Source of the DNA: an uncultured Collinsella sp. | GTDB lineage: Bacteria; Actinomycetota; Coriobacteriia; Coriobacteriales; Coriobacteriaceae | Assembly (NCBI GenBank): GCA_900757495.1 | Contig: CAAENX010000023.1 | Span: 62,001-126,000 of the forward strand | Reading direction: 5' to 3' | Length of the DNA stretch: 64,000 nucleotides | Shown here: positions 44,661 through 54,500 of the stretch, one piece after another | Numbering within the stretch: position 1 is the first letter of the stretch | How the letters are laid out: every line of letters begins with the position of its first letter | Notes under the pieces: model-generated | Databases searched by the model: none | Seen by the model: only the letters and a program-made list of their open reading frames with translations | What the model was told of the DNA's origin: nothing | Translations under genes and position numbers: made by a program

Positions 44661-47099
44661 CTACGCGAGGCGAGCGCGAGCGATGGCGGCCTGACCGTAG
44701 GCGATGCAGCCGTCGTTAACGGGCACGGCGTGGGGGATCAAGACGGCAAGACCGGCGTCTTTGAGTTCGTGGGTAAGGAGCTGAAGCAAAAGCCGGTTCA
44801 TGAACACACCGCCCGAGAGCGCGACGGTATCGAGGCCTTCGTGATCACAGATCTCGCGTGCGATGTGGGTCGTAGCGTGCGTAATGGCGATGTGAAACCC
44901 GAGGGCGAGCCGGTCGGCCGGCGCGCCTGCCTCGATTCCATTCAGAAGAGCTTCGATGAGCGGTCGGGGGTCCAAGATGGGGGAGTCGTCGGCAGACGTG
45001 AATACGCCTGTATGATTGCCGTCGAGACGAACGGGCTTACCGTCAAGCGCGCGCCAGGCGGCGGCTTCGAGTTCTATGGCGGGTTCGCCCTCGTAGGTTG
45101 CCTTGTCGCAGATGCCCAGAATCGCTGCTGCGGCATCAAAGAGACGCCCCATGCTGCTGGTGCGCGGGCTGTTGATGCCGCGCTCGATCATGGTGGCTGT
45201 CACGCTGCGCGTTTGCTCGTCGAGGCTGTCCAAAAGCCGAGCGGCACCCGGGTGCTCGAGCAGGCCGAGCTCACTGAGCAGGGCAAAGGCGTTGCGGCGG
45301 GCGTCGCGCACGGAGGCCGCCCCGCCGGGGAGCGCCCAGGTGCGCAAATGCGCGGCGCGCTCAAAGCCGCCAAGGCCGGCGATAAGAAACTCACCGCCCC
45401 AAATGGTCCCATCGGTGCCGGCGCCGGTGCCGTCAAAGGCGATGCCGAGGACGCGCGCGTCGGTTGCAAGCTGCCCCGCGGCGATGGCCTCGGCCATTAC
45501 GCTCGCGATGTGCGCATGATGATGTTGGACTTCGATAAGCGGCAGATTGTGCTCCCGTGCCTGTTCGCGCGCCCACTGGCTCGACAGATAGCTGGGATGC
45601 ATGTCGCATGCCAAGGCGGCAGGCGTCAGGTCAAAGAGGTTTTCTAGACGCGTGCGCGCGGCGTTCCAGGCATCGAAGGTCGCGCCGTTTTCAACATCGC
45701 CGATATGCTGCGACACAAAACAGGTTGCCTCGCCGTTCGTCCCTTCGCGCGTGAGCGCAATCGTGGCCTTTTGCTGTGGGCCGCAGACGAGCACGCAGGG
45801 TGCAGTGCCGTCGAGTGCCGGCAGCGGCAACGGCCGAGGTGCATATCCGCGAGCGCGGCGCACGGGCGTAACGGCGCCGTCGACCACACGTACCACGGAA
45901 TCATCGTAGCGCGAGAGGATCGCACGGTCGTTGCCGAGCAGCGCGTCGGCAATGCCGGCGGCAACGAGGTGTTCCCAGGCAAGGCCGTCATCAGTTTCGA
46001 TAGGTTCCTCGCTCAGGTTTCCGCTGGTCATGACCAGCGCGTGCATGTCATGCGACGCGGCAGCTGCAAGCAGCAGATGCTGAAGCGGTGTATAGGGGAG
46101 CATGACGCCGAGCTCGGGTAGATCGTGCGCGACGGATGGCGCGAGTGTAAGGGCGTCGGGGGAATCTTCCTCGCCAGCAGCACACCGGCGCAACAGCACG
46201 ATGGGGCGGATGCTGCCGGTTAGCAAGCCGCGCTCGGCATCATCGACATGGCACAGGCGTTCAGTATCGGCAAGGCTGCGCACCATAACGGCAAGCGGCT
46301 TGTTGCTGCGGCGCTTGCGACGACGCAGCTCGACCACCGCCTGCTCATTGGCGGCGTTGCAGGCTAGATGGAATCCGCCCAGGCCCTTGATGGCGACAAT
46401 ACCGCCGCTGGCCAGCAGCTCGACACAGCGGTCAATAATGGCATCGCTGGTTTCGCGCGTGCTGCCGACGGCCGGCGTCGCCCCCGAGCCCTCGAGCTCC
46501 ATGTCGCCCGCCGCCTCGCGCCAGGTAATATGTGGCCCGCAGTCAAAGCAGGCATCGGGCTGCGCGTGAAAGCGCCGGTCAAGCGGGTCGCCATACTCTG
46601 CGGCGCACTTGGGGCACATGGGAAAGCAATCCATCGACGTGGCCGCTCGGTCATAAGGCAGCGACCGGATGATGGTAAAGCGTGGCCCGCAGTTGGTGCA
46701 GTTGATAAAGGGGTAGTGATAGCGTCGGTCGGCGGGGTCGAACAGCTCGCGCAGGCAGTCGTCACAGGTGGCGATATCGGGGGAGACGAGCGTCGTGTGC
46801 ACGGTCTGATCCTGCGACGCTACGATACGAAAGGCCTGCTCATCGTCGGCATCCCAAGCGTGGGGCTCCAGGTCTGTAACAGCGACATGCTCAACGCGGG
46901 CCGCGGCAGGCGCGTGCTCCGACAGCGCGGCGACAAATTCGTCGAGCGCCTCACTCAAAGCATGCGCCTCGATGTGCACGCCATCGCCCGCGTTGAGCAC
47001 CCAGCCGCAAATGCCATGCGCCATAGCCTCGCGATACACAAATGGCCGCATGCCAACGCCCTGCACAATGCCCGTTACATGGATATGCACATGTCGCAT
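44661..47099 (-). CDS. hypF: Carbamoyltransferase HypF
   Basis: An 812-residue, full-length HypF. The N-terminal acylphosphatase domain begins HVTGIVQGVGMRPFVYREA. Two zinc fingers follow: CDDCLRELFDP with NCTNCGPR, and CPKCAAEYG with CFDCGP. A YrdC-like domain carries IVAIKGLGGFHLACNA, and a Kae1-like domain contains VQHHHAHIASVMAE and GIAFDGTGAGTDG. It makes the carbamoyl group for HypE from carbamoyl phosphate and ATP. The ATG at 47099 follows GGAGGG; longer frames would run through palindromic repeats and are rejected. Confidence 0.96.
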   Translation of the reverse strand: MRHVHIHVTGIVQGVGMRPFVYREAMAHGICGWVLNAGDGVHIEAHALSEALDEFVAALSEHAPAAARVEHVAVTDLEPHAWDADDEQAFRIVASQDQTVHTTLVSPDIATCDDCLRELFDPADRRYHYPFINCTNCGPRFTIIRSLPYDRAATSMDCFPMCPKCAAEYGDPLDRRFHAQPDACFDCGPHITWREAAGDMELEGSGATPAVGSTRETSDAIIDRCVELLASGGIVAIKGLGGFHLACNAANEQAVVELRRRKRRSNKPLAVMVRSLADTERLCHVDDAERGLLTGSIRPIVLLRRCAAGEEDSPDALTLAPSVAHDLPELGVMLPYTPLQHLLLAAAASHDMHALVMTSGNLSEEPIETDDGLAWEHLVAAGIADALLGNDRAILSRYDDSVVRVVDGAVTPVRRARGYAPRPLPLPALDGTAPCVLVCGPQQKATIALTREGTNGEATCFVSQHIGDVENGATFDAWNAARTRLENLFDLTPAALACDMHPSYLSSQWAREQAREHNLPLIEVQHHHAHIASVMAEAIAAGQLATDARVLGIAFDGTGAGTDGTIWGGEFLIAGLGGFERAAHLRTWALPGGAASVRDARRNAFALLSELGLLEHPGAARLLDSLDEQTRSVTATMIERGINSPRTSSMGRLFDAAAAILGICDKATYEGEPAIELEAAAWRALDGKPVRLDGNHTGVFTSADDSPILDPRPLIEALLNGIEAGAPADRLALGFHIAITHATTHIAREICDHEGLDTVALSGGVFMNRLLLQLLTHELKDAGLAVLIPHAVPVNDGCIAYGQAAIARARLA

Positions 47100-47115
47100 G
47101 CGACCCTCCTTCATC

Positions 47116-47221
47116 AAAACCTGCCAAAAAGGGACAGGTTTATTTTGGCAGGTTTTATCTGGGAAAACGCAACGACCCCGTTGCCACCTGCCAAAACAAA
47201 CCTGTCTCGTTTTGGCAGGTG
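47116..47221. repeat. Two GGGACAGG-type palindromes (TGCCAAAA arms) ahead of hypF
   Basis: AAAACCTGCCAAAA and TTTTGGCAGGTTTT flank AGGGACAGGTTTA at 47116-47156. A second copy at 47185-47221 has CACCTGCCAAAAC and GTTTTGGCAGGTG arms around AAACCTGTCTC. They occupy most of the gap between nikR and hypF. Confidence 0.8.
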
Positions 47222-47238
47222 CGTCGCGGAAAGTCCCG

Positions 47239-47763
47239 CTACAGTCCCAGGCTCTGCTCGGTGGCGGCGCAGGTGAGCTCGCCGTGTTTAACACCGCGCA
47301 GGCCCAGTAGGCGGTCGGCCAGCTCGTAGACGCGCTCGCCGCGACCCTTCAACGCCAGAATCTCCAGACAGTTGTGGTGATCCAGATGCACATGCATGGT
47401 CGATACGATCTCATCGGTGTAGTCGTGCTGCACCTCGTCCAGGCGGCGCGTCAGGTCGCCGGTGTGATGGTCGTAAATCATGGTGAGCGATCCGATGACC
47501 TGCTCATCGGGTGTGCGCATCTGCTCCTTGGCAATCGAGGTGCGAATCAGGTCGCGCACGGCCTCGGAACGGTTGGCCACGTCGCCGCGGCGCGCGATCT
47601 GCTCGTCAAAGCGGCGCAGCAGGTCGTCGGGCGCGGTGACCGAAAAGCGGACCAGCTCGGAGGCGGGGCCGCTGCAACGGCAGCCCGCGTCGCCGGCCGG
47701 CCCGTGCGAATGCTCGTGCTCGTGGTCGCAGGCGTGCTCGTGCCCGTGCTCGTGCTCGGCCAC
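47239..47763 (-). CDS. nikR: Nickel-responsive regulator NikR with His-rich N-terminal extension
   Basis: A 174-residue NikR. Residues 1-20 are packed with His (seven, in HEHGHEH and HEHEHSH) and a CRC follows, an extension not found in E. coli NikR that could store or sense metal. The ribbon-helix-helix is at 36-80 (VRFSVTAPDDLLRRFDEQI). Nickel ligands fit His113, His124, His126 and Cys132 in HVHLDHHNCLE. It starts with GTG one base after the small upstream ORF and precedes hypF, so it likely controls nickel supply to hydrogenase. Confidence 0.93.
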   Translation of the reverse strand: MAEHEHGHEHACDHEHEHSHGPAGDAGCRCSGPASELVRFSVTAPDDLLRRFDEQIARRGDVANRSEAVRDLIRTSIAKEQMRTPDEQVIGSLTMIYDHHTGDLTRRLDEVQHDYTDEIVSTMHVHLDHHNCLEILALKGRGERVYELADRLLGLRGVKHGELTCAATEQSLGL

Positions 47764-47764
47764 G

Positions 47765-48013
47765 TTACACCAGCTTTACGGAGCCAACGGAGTTGTGGTC
47801 GGCCTCGATGGCCTCCTCGTAGCCCTCGAGCGCGTCGTGCGCCTCGTGCAGCGCGGCCATGGCGGCCTCGAGCTTGGCGCCGATGCGCTCCATATCAAAG
47901 TTCTCGGTCGCATGTAGCAACTGATGGCTCCATTCGTGAGCGAGCTCGATGGTGTCGTCGACCTGTTTGACGCTCATGGCAAGCTGGCTCATGTTCATTC
48001 CAACATCATGCAT
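47765..48013 (-). CDS. Small helical protein coupled to nikR, unknown function
   Basis: An 82-residue predicted all-helical soluble protein. It begins MHDVGMNMSQLAM and contains VDDTIELAHEWSHQLLHATENF followed by an Ala/Glu/His-rich amphipathic helix. AAGGAG seven bases ahead of the ATG at 48013 supports it. Its stop lies one base before the nikR GTG, so translation is coupled. The His and Glu content and place suggest a metal- or hydrogenase-related helper, but no family was recognised. Confidence 0.7.
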   Translation of the reverse strand: MHDVGMNMSQLAMSVKQVDDTIELAHEWSHQLLHATENFDMERIGAKLEAAMAALHEAHDALEGYEEAIEADHNSVGSVKLV

Positions 48014-48084
48014 GGGAAATCTCCTTATGCTCGGGGCAATCCAGTGGCTCAGATTCTACTACGCCCGCGCGGGGCGCTACCGCA

Positions 48085-48123
48085 TAAGAAAACGGGTGCG
48101 AGTCTGTGTGACCCGCACCCGTT
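48085..48123 (-). terminator. Terminator of trxA
   Basis: On the minus strand AACGGGTGCG pairs with CGCACCCGTT and is followed by TTCTTATG. It lies about 110 bases beyond the trxA stop. Confidence 0.7.
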
Positions 48124-48234
48124 CACTGGGGGCTGTTTGTGACTACCATACTATCCGTGGTTGCACTCGGTGCATCCAGAAGTCCGGCGAGCGGTGCAAA
48201 AGCGCTCATAGACGGCGGGTAAGTAACAAGCGTA

Positions 48235-48555
48235 TTACAGATGCTTCTCCAGCAGCGCCTGCAGCCTCGCCTTGGGCAGAGCGCCAACCGAGCGGTCGAC
48301 CTCCTCGCCGTTCTTAAAGACGATCAGCGTGGGGATGCTCATGACGCCAAACTTCATGGCCAGGTCCTGGTTGTCGTCGACGTTGCACTTGGCCACAGCC
48401 AACTTGCCGGCCAGCTCGTCGGCAACCTCGTCTACGATGGGCGAGAGCGAGCGGCAGGGGCCGCACCACGGGGCCCAAAAATCAACCAGTACGGGCAGGC
48501 TATCGTTGACGACAGCGCCGAAGTTCTCGGGGGTAATCTGCTTAATGTCAGCCAT
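48235..48555 (-). CDS. trxA: Thioredoxin
   Basis: A 106-residue thioredoxin with the redox motif WCGPC (Cys31, Cys34) in VDFWAPWCGPC and the cis-proline loop GVMSIPT. GGAGG lies five bases before the ATG at 48555. Divergent from the 191-residue unknown gene. General cytoplasmic disulfide reductase. Confidence 0.96.
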   Translation of the reverse strand: MADIKQITPENFGAVVNDSLPVLVDFWAPWCGPCRSLSPIVDEVADELAGKLAVAKCNVDDNQDLAMKFGVMSIPTLIVFKNGEEVDRSVGALPKARLQALLEKHL

Positions 48556-48657
48556 GGTGACCTCCATAATACGACGCGGCTCGGCCGCGTAAAACTCAGT
48601 ACGACCGTGCTTATACCCAGCGGCCCGCAAAGCAACCACTCGCGGGTGGCTCTTTTA

Positions 48658-48663
48658 TATAAT
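48658..48663 (+). promoter_or_regulatory. -10 element for the 191-residue unknown gene
   Basis: TATAAT at 48658-48663, 28 bases before the ATG at 48692. No good -35 is seen at the right distance. Confidence 0.4.
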
Positions 48664-48691
48664 GGTGGGCACGCAAACGATTGGAGAGCGC

Positions 48692-49267
48692 ATGCCCACG
48701 TCACAAAGCCAGAAAAAAGAAGCCATCGCTCAGGCGACCGAGCAGGAGCTCGCGTCGCTTGCAGATCGCGGTGTGCGCATCGCGGGCAACGCGTGCTCGC
48801 CGATTGTGCTGGTCAAAGGCGATTTGGATGAAGCCGAGTGCTCGGGCGGCGAGCTGGCTGCCGGCGCGGATGGCGCCGCGTTGCGCAAGGCACTCGGCGC
48901 TATCGGATATGCCCCCGAGGATTTTTGCGTGCTGGCAAGCGTTGCCGGCGCGGGCGACGGAGCGGTCGCGGCGGGCAAGGCCCTGACGTGCGACCTGTTC
49001 CGCGAGGCGCTGGAGACCTTGGACCCCGAGGCGGTGCTGCTGCTGGACAACAGTGCGGCCGATGTCATGCGCGAGACCTATGCCGATATGCTTGTGGCAA
49101 TTGATGACTTTGACACCGCCATGCTCAAGCCCGGTCTGGTCGCCCATGTGCAGGGGCGCCGCGTGCTGGCGCTCGACGGTTTTGAGGCGGCGCTTACCGA
49201 CAAGGCCGCCAAGCAGCGCATGTGGGCCTACATTAAGCAGCTGACCCCGGCGGCTGCACCGCTGTAG
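48692..49267 (+). CDS. Conserved hypothetical protein, unknown function
   Basis: A 191-residue soluble, acidic, Ala-rich protein with no signal peptide or membrane segment. The middle, GAALRKALGAIGYAPEDFCVLASV and LETLDPEAVLLLDNSAADVMRETYA, has an alternating strand-helix pattern faintly like the uracil-DNA-glycosylase superfamily, but no catalytic motif can be named. GGAG six bases before the ATG fixes the start. It is divergent from trxA and convergent with the histidine kinase gene, apparently a single-gene unit. Confidence 0.65.
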   Translation: MPTSQSQKKEAIAQATEQELASLADRGVRIAGNACSPIVLVKGDLDEAECSGGELAAGADGAALRKALGAIGYAPEDFCVLASVAGAGDGAVAAGKALTCDLFREALETLDPEAVLLLDNSAADVMRETYADMLVAIDDFDTAMLKPGLVAHVQGRRVLALDGFEAALTDKAAKQRMWAYIKQLTPAAAPL

Positions 49268-49285
49268 CGAGGCTGGCGGCAGCTC

Positions 49286-50563
49286 CTACATTACGGCGCG
49301 CAGCTCAAACCGGTCGCCGTTAATGCGGAACTGGCAGTTGCCGTTCATGCGCTCGACGGCAAGCTTAATGCTCTTGGTGCCAAAGCCGTGCCCAGTGTGC
49401 TGAGCCACGGGCATGCCGTCGACCATGTGCGGCGCACGGCCAAACGTGTTGGAAACCAGCAATAGAAGCTGACCGTCTTCGTAGCGAAGGTCCAGGTCGA
49501 CAAACCGCTTGCCTTCGGGGGCGGCGCTCGCCGCGGCGATGGCATTGTCCAGGGCGTTCGATACCACGCTGAATAGATCGACATCGCCCATGTGGACGGT
49601 TTCGGGCACGGCGGCTCGCAGGTCGGCGGTGATGCCGTGCGCGTTGATGTCCGCGGAAAGCGACGAGAGCGCAATGTTGACCGTTTCGTTGGCGCAGTAG
49701 CGGCGCACGGCGGTGCGGTCGTTGGTCTCGCAGAGCGCGTCGATGCGCTCGAGTGCCTCATCGGTGTGACCCTCTTCGATCAGGGCCGCTAGACCGCGCA
49801 GGTAGTGGCGCATGTCGTGACGGAGAACCGAGAGCTCGCGTCCGGACTGGCGCCAGGCTTCGAGCTCTTTGATGGCCGCGCTGTCACGGGTCGCGAGCAT
49901 CCAGCGCTCGCGCTCAGCGATTTCCTTTGCCTCGTATTCGCGAAGGTAGACGGCAAGAAACATAAGGTAGAAGGCGCAGAGGGTGAACGCCAAAAACTCA
50001 ACGGTTACCACCGAGCCCGAGTGGAAGAGCGTGGTGTAGACGTTGGTGGCGTAGTCGAAGATGTAGTAGACGAGCGGCAGGATGAGCAGAATTTCCAGCT
50101 CGGTGGGGCTTTTGATCGCCAGGCGGGGGCCAATGTCGCTTGCCCAATGCAACAAGACGGCAAAGACGCCGAGCGTGGTGATGATGCGCGCCGCGTAGTA
50201 CGCGACCTGCGAATCGGTGGCGGCGAATGCGGCGATGCCCATCCAGTTGCTAAACTGGCAGCTCAGGTAGGCACTGGTAACGCCCAGGATGGCGAGCAGC
50301 GGACTCAGGCGATAGCGTACGCACAGGTAGACGACAAGCGGCAGATGCACGACGAGTGGATAGGCCTGTCGGGCGAAAAGCTCGCCGCCGACGGCATTGG
50401 CGAGGCCGAATGCGCATCCGGTTACGGCGCCGACCCCCACCAGTTCGAGCGAATGGCGGCCGTTGATCTCGACGCCGCACAGCGCCGCCGAGGCAAAGAC
50501 GCCAAAGAGCAACGTCGTCGCATGGTGGATTGCCCAAAGTACCAGTTCTGCCGAGGAAAGCAT
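49286..50563 (-). CDS. GHKL sensor histidine kinase (AgrC-like)
   Basis: A 425-residue membrane kinase. Residues 1-210 contain six or seven membrane segments, followed by a helical linker and the phospho-acceptor region SVLRHDMRHYLRG with His249. The C-terminal ATPase has VVSNALDNAIAAA (N box) and GHGFGTKSIKLAVERMNG (G box). The layout is that of AgrC/ComD peptide-sensing kinases. The ATG overlaps the stop of the response regulator gene by one base (TGATG). No AgrB- or AgrD-like gene is visible nearby, so the signal is unknown. Confidence 0.9.
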   Translation of the reverse strand: MLSSAELVLWAIHHATTLLFGVFASAALCGVEINGRHSLELVGVGAVTGCAFGLANAVGGELFARQAYPLVVHLPLVVYLCVRYRLSPLLAILGVTSAYLSCQFSNWMGIAAFAATDSQVAYYAARIITTLGVFAVLLHWASDIGPRLAIKSPTELEILLILPLVYYIFDYATNVYTTLFHSGSVVTVEFLAFTLCAFYLMFLAVYLREYEAKEIAERERWMLATRDSAAIKELEAWRQSGRELSVLRHDMRHYLRGLAALIEEGHTDEALERIDALCETNDRTAVRRYCANETVNIALSSLSADINAHGITADLRAAVPETVHMGDVDLFSVVSNALDNAIAAASAAPEGKRFVDLDLRYEDGQLLLLVSNTFGRAPHMVDGMPVAQHTGHGFGTKSIKLAVERMNGNCQFRINGDRFELRAVM

Positions 50564-51285
50564 CAGCGTCTCCCGCCCTCGAACCGCACCGCAAAGTAGG
50601 CGTCTTGGAATCCCTGCTTGCAGCTGCGCGCGAGCGGGATGCACGCACCCGAGCGCATGACGATTTCCGTGCGATTGAAGTGGTCGATGTTGCGCAGATT
50701 GACCTGGTAGCTGCGGTGGCACTTAAAGAAGGTCGCGTTTTGGGCCAGTCGGTCCTCGATGCTGCGGAACGGCTCGAGCGCCTCGATATCGCGGCCATCG
50801 CGCAGGTGGAAGATCACGTGCTTGTTGCGAGCCTCGGCATATTCGATATCGGATAGGCGCAGGGCATGGTAGCCAAAGGACGTTTTGATGACGAGCTCGT
50901 CGGTCGCTGCCGGACGCAGGCTCGACAGCTCGTCGAGCAGTTGCGCCAAGCGCTCGTAGGTCACGGGTTTGAGCAGGTAGTCGAAGGCGCGGACCTCGTA
51001 GGACTCAAGCGCGAATTCGGGCGATGAGGTCAGAAACACCAAGCGTACGGCGGTATCGGATTGGCGCAGCTCGCGGGCGGTGTCCATGCCGTTGACGAGC
51101 GGCATGATCATGTCGAGCATGATAATGTCGGCGCGCGATGCGGCATGGCGTGCCAGCAGGTCCTCGCCGCGCGTAACGAGCGCAACATCGACCGCCGTAC
51201 CCGTCTCGGCAGACCAGCGGTTGACCATGCGGTGCAGGTTATCTAGAAAGGCGACGTCGTCGTCGCAGGCGATGATTTTGAGCAT
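50563..51285 (-). CDS. LytTR-family response regulator (AgrA-like)
   Basis: A 240-residue regulator. The receiver domain (1-120) has the acidic pocket CDDD at 7-10 and the phospho-acceptor Asp58 in IIMLDMIMP; Lys is at LLKPVTYERL. The LytTR DNA-binding domain covers about 140-240 (YAEARNKHVIFHLRDG and FFKCHRSYQVNLRNIDHF). It is co-transcribed with the kinase and divergent from the 2068-residue adhesin gene across 245 bp, which makes that gene a possible target. Confidence 0.93.
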   Translation of the reverse strand: MLKIIACDDDVAFLDNLHRMVNRWSAETGTAVDVALVTRGEDLLARHAASRADIIMLDMIMPLVNGMDTARELRQSDTAVRLVFLTSSPEFALESYEVRAFDYLLKPVTYERLAQLLDELSSLRPAATDELVIKTSFGYHALRLSDIEYAEARNKHVIFHLRDGRDIEALEPFRSIEDRLAQNATFFKCHRSYQVNLRNIDHFNRTEIVMRSGACIPLARSCKQGFQDAYFAVRFEGGRR

Positions 51286-51530
51286 ATTGGGCCCCCTTAG
51301 TACCTCGATTTTGCCACATCGTGCACGCGCCACCCGCGGGGGTGCGTTCCGTTTGCGCCCCACGGTACGCAACTCGCGCCGAGCAACGGGGTGTCAGTTT
51401 TGGTGGCCTCACAATACTCCATGGATACACATATCAATCGATGCCGGCGATCGGACGGGGAATCAAACCGACCGCCGGCGCCAAGCGATGGCGATCATCG
51501 CGAAAGCATAGGGGTAAGGGGAGTTGGGCG

Positions 51531-54500
51531 ATGATGGAGAAGAAGATGGGGATGTGCAGACTTGCTGCTTGTGCGTTGGCCGCAGCGTTAGCGCTCGGAG
51601 GTGCGGCGATGGCGCTTGCCACGCCTACGGTAGCGGAGGCGTATCCGTACACCGCGACCAAACCTAAACACTTGAAAAGTGAGCTTTCGTATGGCGAAAG
51701 CGACGTAATCCAGCTTTCTGGCGGCAAAGACTACTGGTTTGCCGGTACGGTCGATATCGATCACTATGAGGTCGAGGGCGGTACCAAGGAGAATCCGACT
51801 CGCCTGTATTTCACCAACAGCTCGTCTCTGGGCGGTCCGCTGACCGTCAAACGTGACCTCACGTATTCGCAGCATCCCCTCTTTGTGCTTAAGGGCGGTT
51901 ATGTCGAGTTCATCGGTGATTCGGGCACCCCGACCGAGGTCCGCTGTGATGGAAAAACGTTTTTGAGCGATAGCAACGATTACGAAGCGCGTGGAGGTGT
52001 CGATAAGCCGAATACAGGCAAGAGCCTCAACCTTGTCGTGAAAAACCTCAAGCTTGTTTCAAGGACCGATAACGATGATACCGTTCGGGCAATCACGCTC
52101 TATGGAACCATGGGTGCGGGGGAGACGGCCAGCTTCACGAACGTGAATGTCAGCGGTTGGAAATGCTGCAAGAACAACGCATTCAAGGTTGACCAGGATA
52201 ATGAAATCTACGAAGCCTCGCCGGCACCTGTGACTATCAGAGGCAGCCAGGTCGCGGTGGATGCAACGTTTGTCAACTGCACGTTTAAGAATAATAGTGA
52301 TGACTGCGTCGGCGCCTTGAGCGTGGTCGGGCGAGCGAAGTCCCCCAAGGTCACGTTGAGCGGCTGCACGTTCGAAAACAACAGTCAGGGAATGATTGCA
52401 TGCGACGAGATGAAGTTCGAGAGCGGCCATGTGCATGCGGGCAATATTGGCGTCAAAAATGCCAAAGTTACCCTGAATAACTGCAGCATTCGTTCGACGA
52501 GCGATACGTCATGGAATGGACCCTGCTCTTATATGTTCAAGGTGTGGGATATTCAATATCAGATGCACATGACGAGCGCCATTGCGGTGGCAAAGGATGC
52601 GTCGTGCACCATAAACGATACGGTTATCAATGATTCGTACGTGTTCCCCTCTGATTATTTCAACGGTCGCGACATAAGCGGTCAGGACGAGAAGCGCTGC
52701 GCGGTTTACGCTCTCGGTTCTGTGACGCTCGCTGGCAACACGAAGGTCACTACGACCAAGGCGAAGGGTGTCGACGCATCCGATGTCGGTAGCTACGGCA
52801 AGGTTCACGTCGATAAGTCTTTCACGGGCGAAGCCGTCCTGTCTGTCGACGATACCAAGTTCGATCCCGAGTCCAATAAGCAGTACTACTACTATGAGTA
52901 TGTGAACCTTGGCACGAGCGATCTTTCGCAGGAGGATCTTGCGAGCAGGCTCAAGTTTGCTAATGCCGACCTTGCATACGACGTTACCGATGGCAAGGTC
53001 AAGGTTATCCATCGCAAGCACGAGCACGAGTGGACCTATTCCGCCAACAAGGATGGGTACAGCATCGCGGCTACGTGCAACGGACAGTATGAGGCCTCAC
53101 ACTGTGTCTACTCTAGGGATGGCGAGACGATTTCGCTGATGTCGTCCAAGAGCGGCGACCTGAGCTTTACCTACAACGGCAAGCCGCGCGATGCCGTGCT
53201 TGCTACGACTAAGCCGTCTCAAAAGGACAACGCTGTAGCCCAGGGCAAGGTAAAGATTGTGAGCGCGCGGTTCTATAGGGGCGTGGATGACAATAATCCC
53301 CAGGGCATCGAGATGGAAGGGTCGCAGCCGTGCGATGCGGGCACCTATCGCGTGGTGGCGACGGTCGACATCGAGGGGCAGAACGATGTCACGCTCGAGC
53401 GCGTGTTCAAGATCAACCCCGCCTCGCTTGCAGAGAAGGACTCCAACCGCAAGAATCTTTGCAAGGTCGAAATCATTGGCTACGACAAGCTGAAGGATAA
53501 CGTCAGGTTCAGCAACGGTGACGTGCTCAACGACGTTCCGTCTTATAAGTGGACGGGCGAGGAGATAACGCCTCGCATTAAGGTGACGTATAAGCTTGGC
53601 GACGAATGGATTGAGCTTAAAGAGGGCGTCGATTTCGAGCGTTTCGCTTGGAACGAATCGGTTTCGGAGAAAGATCCCGGTGCGTATAGGAGCCAGGCTT
53701 GGGGCCTGGGAAACTTCAGATACGGCAAGTTTTTCTACTGGAGCATCTACGGCACACAGTTCGAGAATGTTCAGGCCAAGGGCTTTGACGGCACCTATGA
53801 TGGTAAGGCTCACTCGCCGTCGGTGACGGTCGACGGCGCCCCCGAGGGCATGCAGATCGAATATAGCGTCGATGGTGGCTTGCTGTACGAAGACCGAATC
53901 CCCTCCTATACCAATGTCACGCGCGATGTCTATGACAACGTGTGTGCCGAGACAATTAAGTACCGTATTACCGCACCCGACTACGTGCCGGTGGAGGGCG
54001 AGCTTAAGATTAAGATCGCTCCCGCCGATCAGGCTGCTCCCAAGGACGTCAAGACGACGGCCGCGACCGGGCATGCCTTGGCGGATGGCAGCATCGACGG
54101 GATTGATAACACCTACGAGTGGAAAGCCGAGGTTGCCAGCGACTATCAGCGGATTGCCGAAGGCGAGACGTCGGTTAAGGGCCTCGCCGCTGGCAAATAC
54201 AGCGTTCGCCTTAAGGCCGACCGTAACCATAACGCCTCCGAGGCCCTGACGGTTGAGGTCAAGGACGGCCCTAAGAAGGCCGACGGTAGTGGTTGGAAGC
54301 ACGACGATGCCGAACACTGGAACACCTGCACCTGTGGCAAAGAGGACGTTGACCGCGCCCAGCACGACTTTGAGTGGGTCGTCGACCAGGACGCCACGGC
54401 CGATAAGCCCGGTTCCAAGCACGAGCGCTGCAAGACGTGCGGCTACGAGCGCGAGTCTATCGAGATTCCGGCTTTCGGTATCACCGGTTACTCGGACATC

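Noticed and set aside
47100..47294. N-terminal extension of HypF by 65 residues
   Set aside because: The extension is encoded by two palindromic repeats, and the start at 47099 has a proper ribosome site and matches the family's acylphosphatase start.
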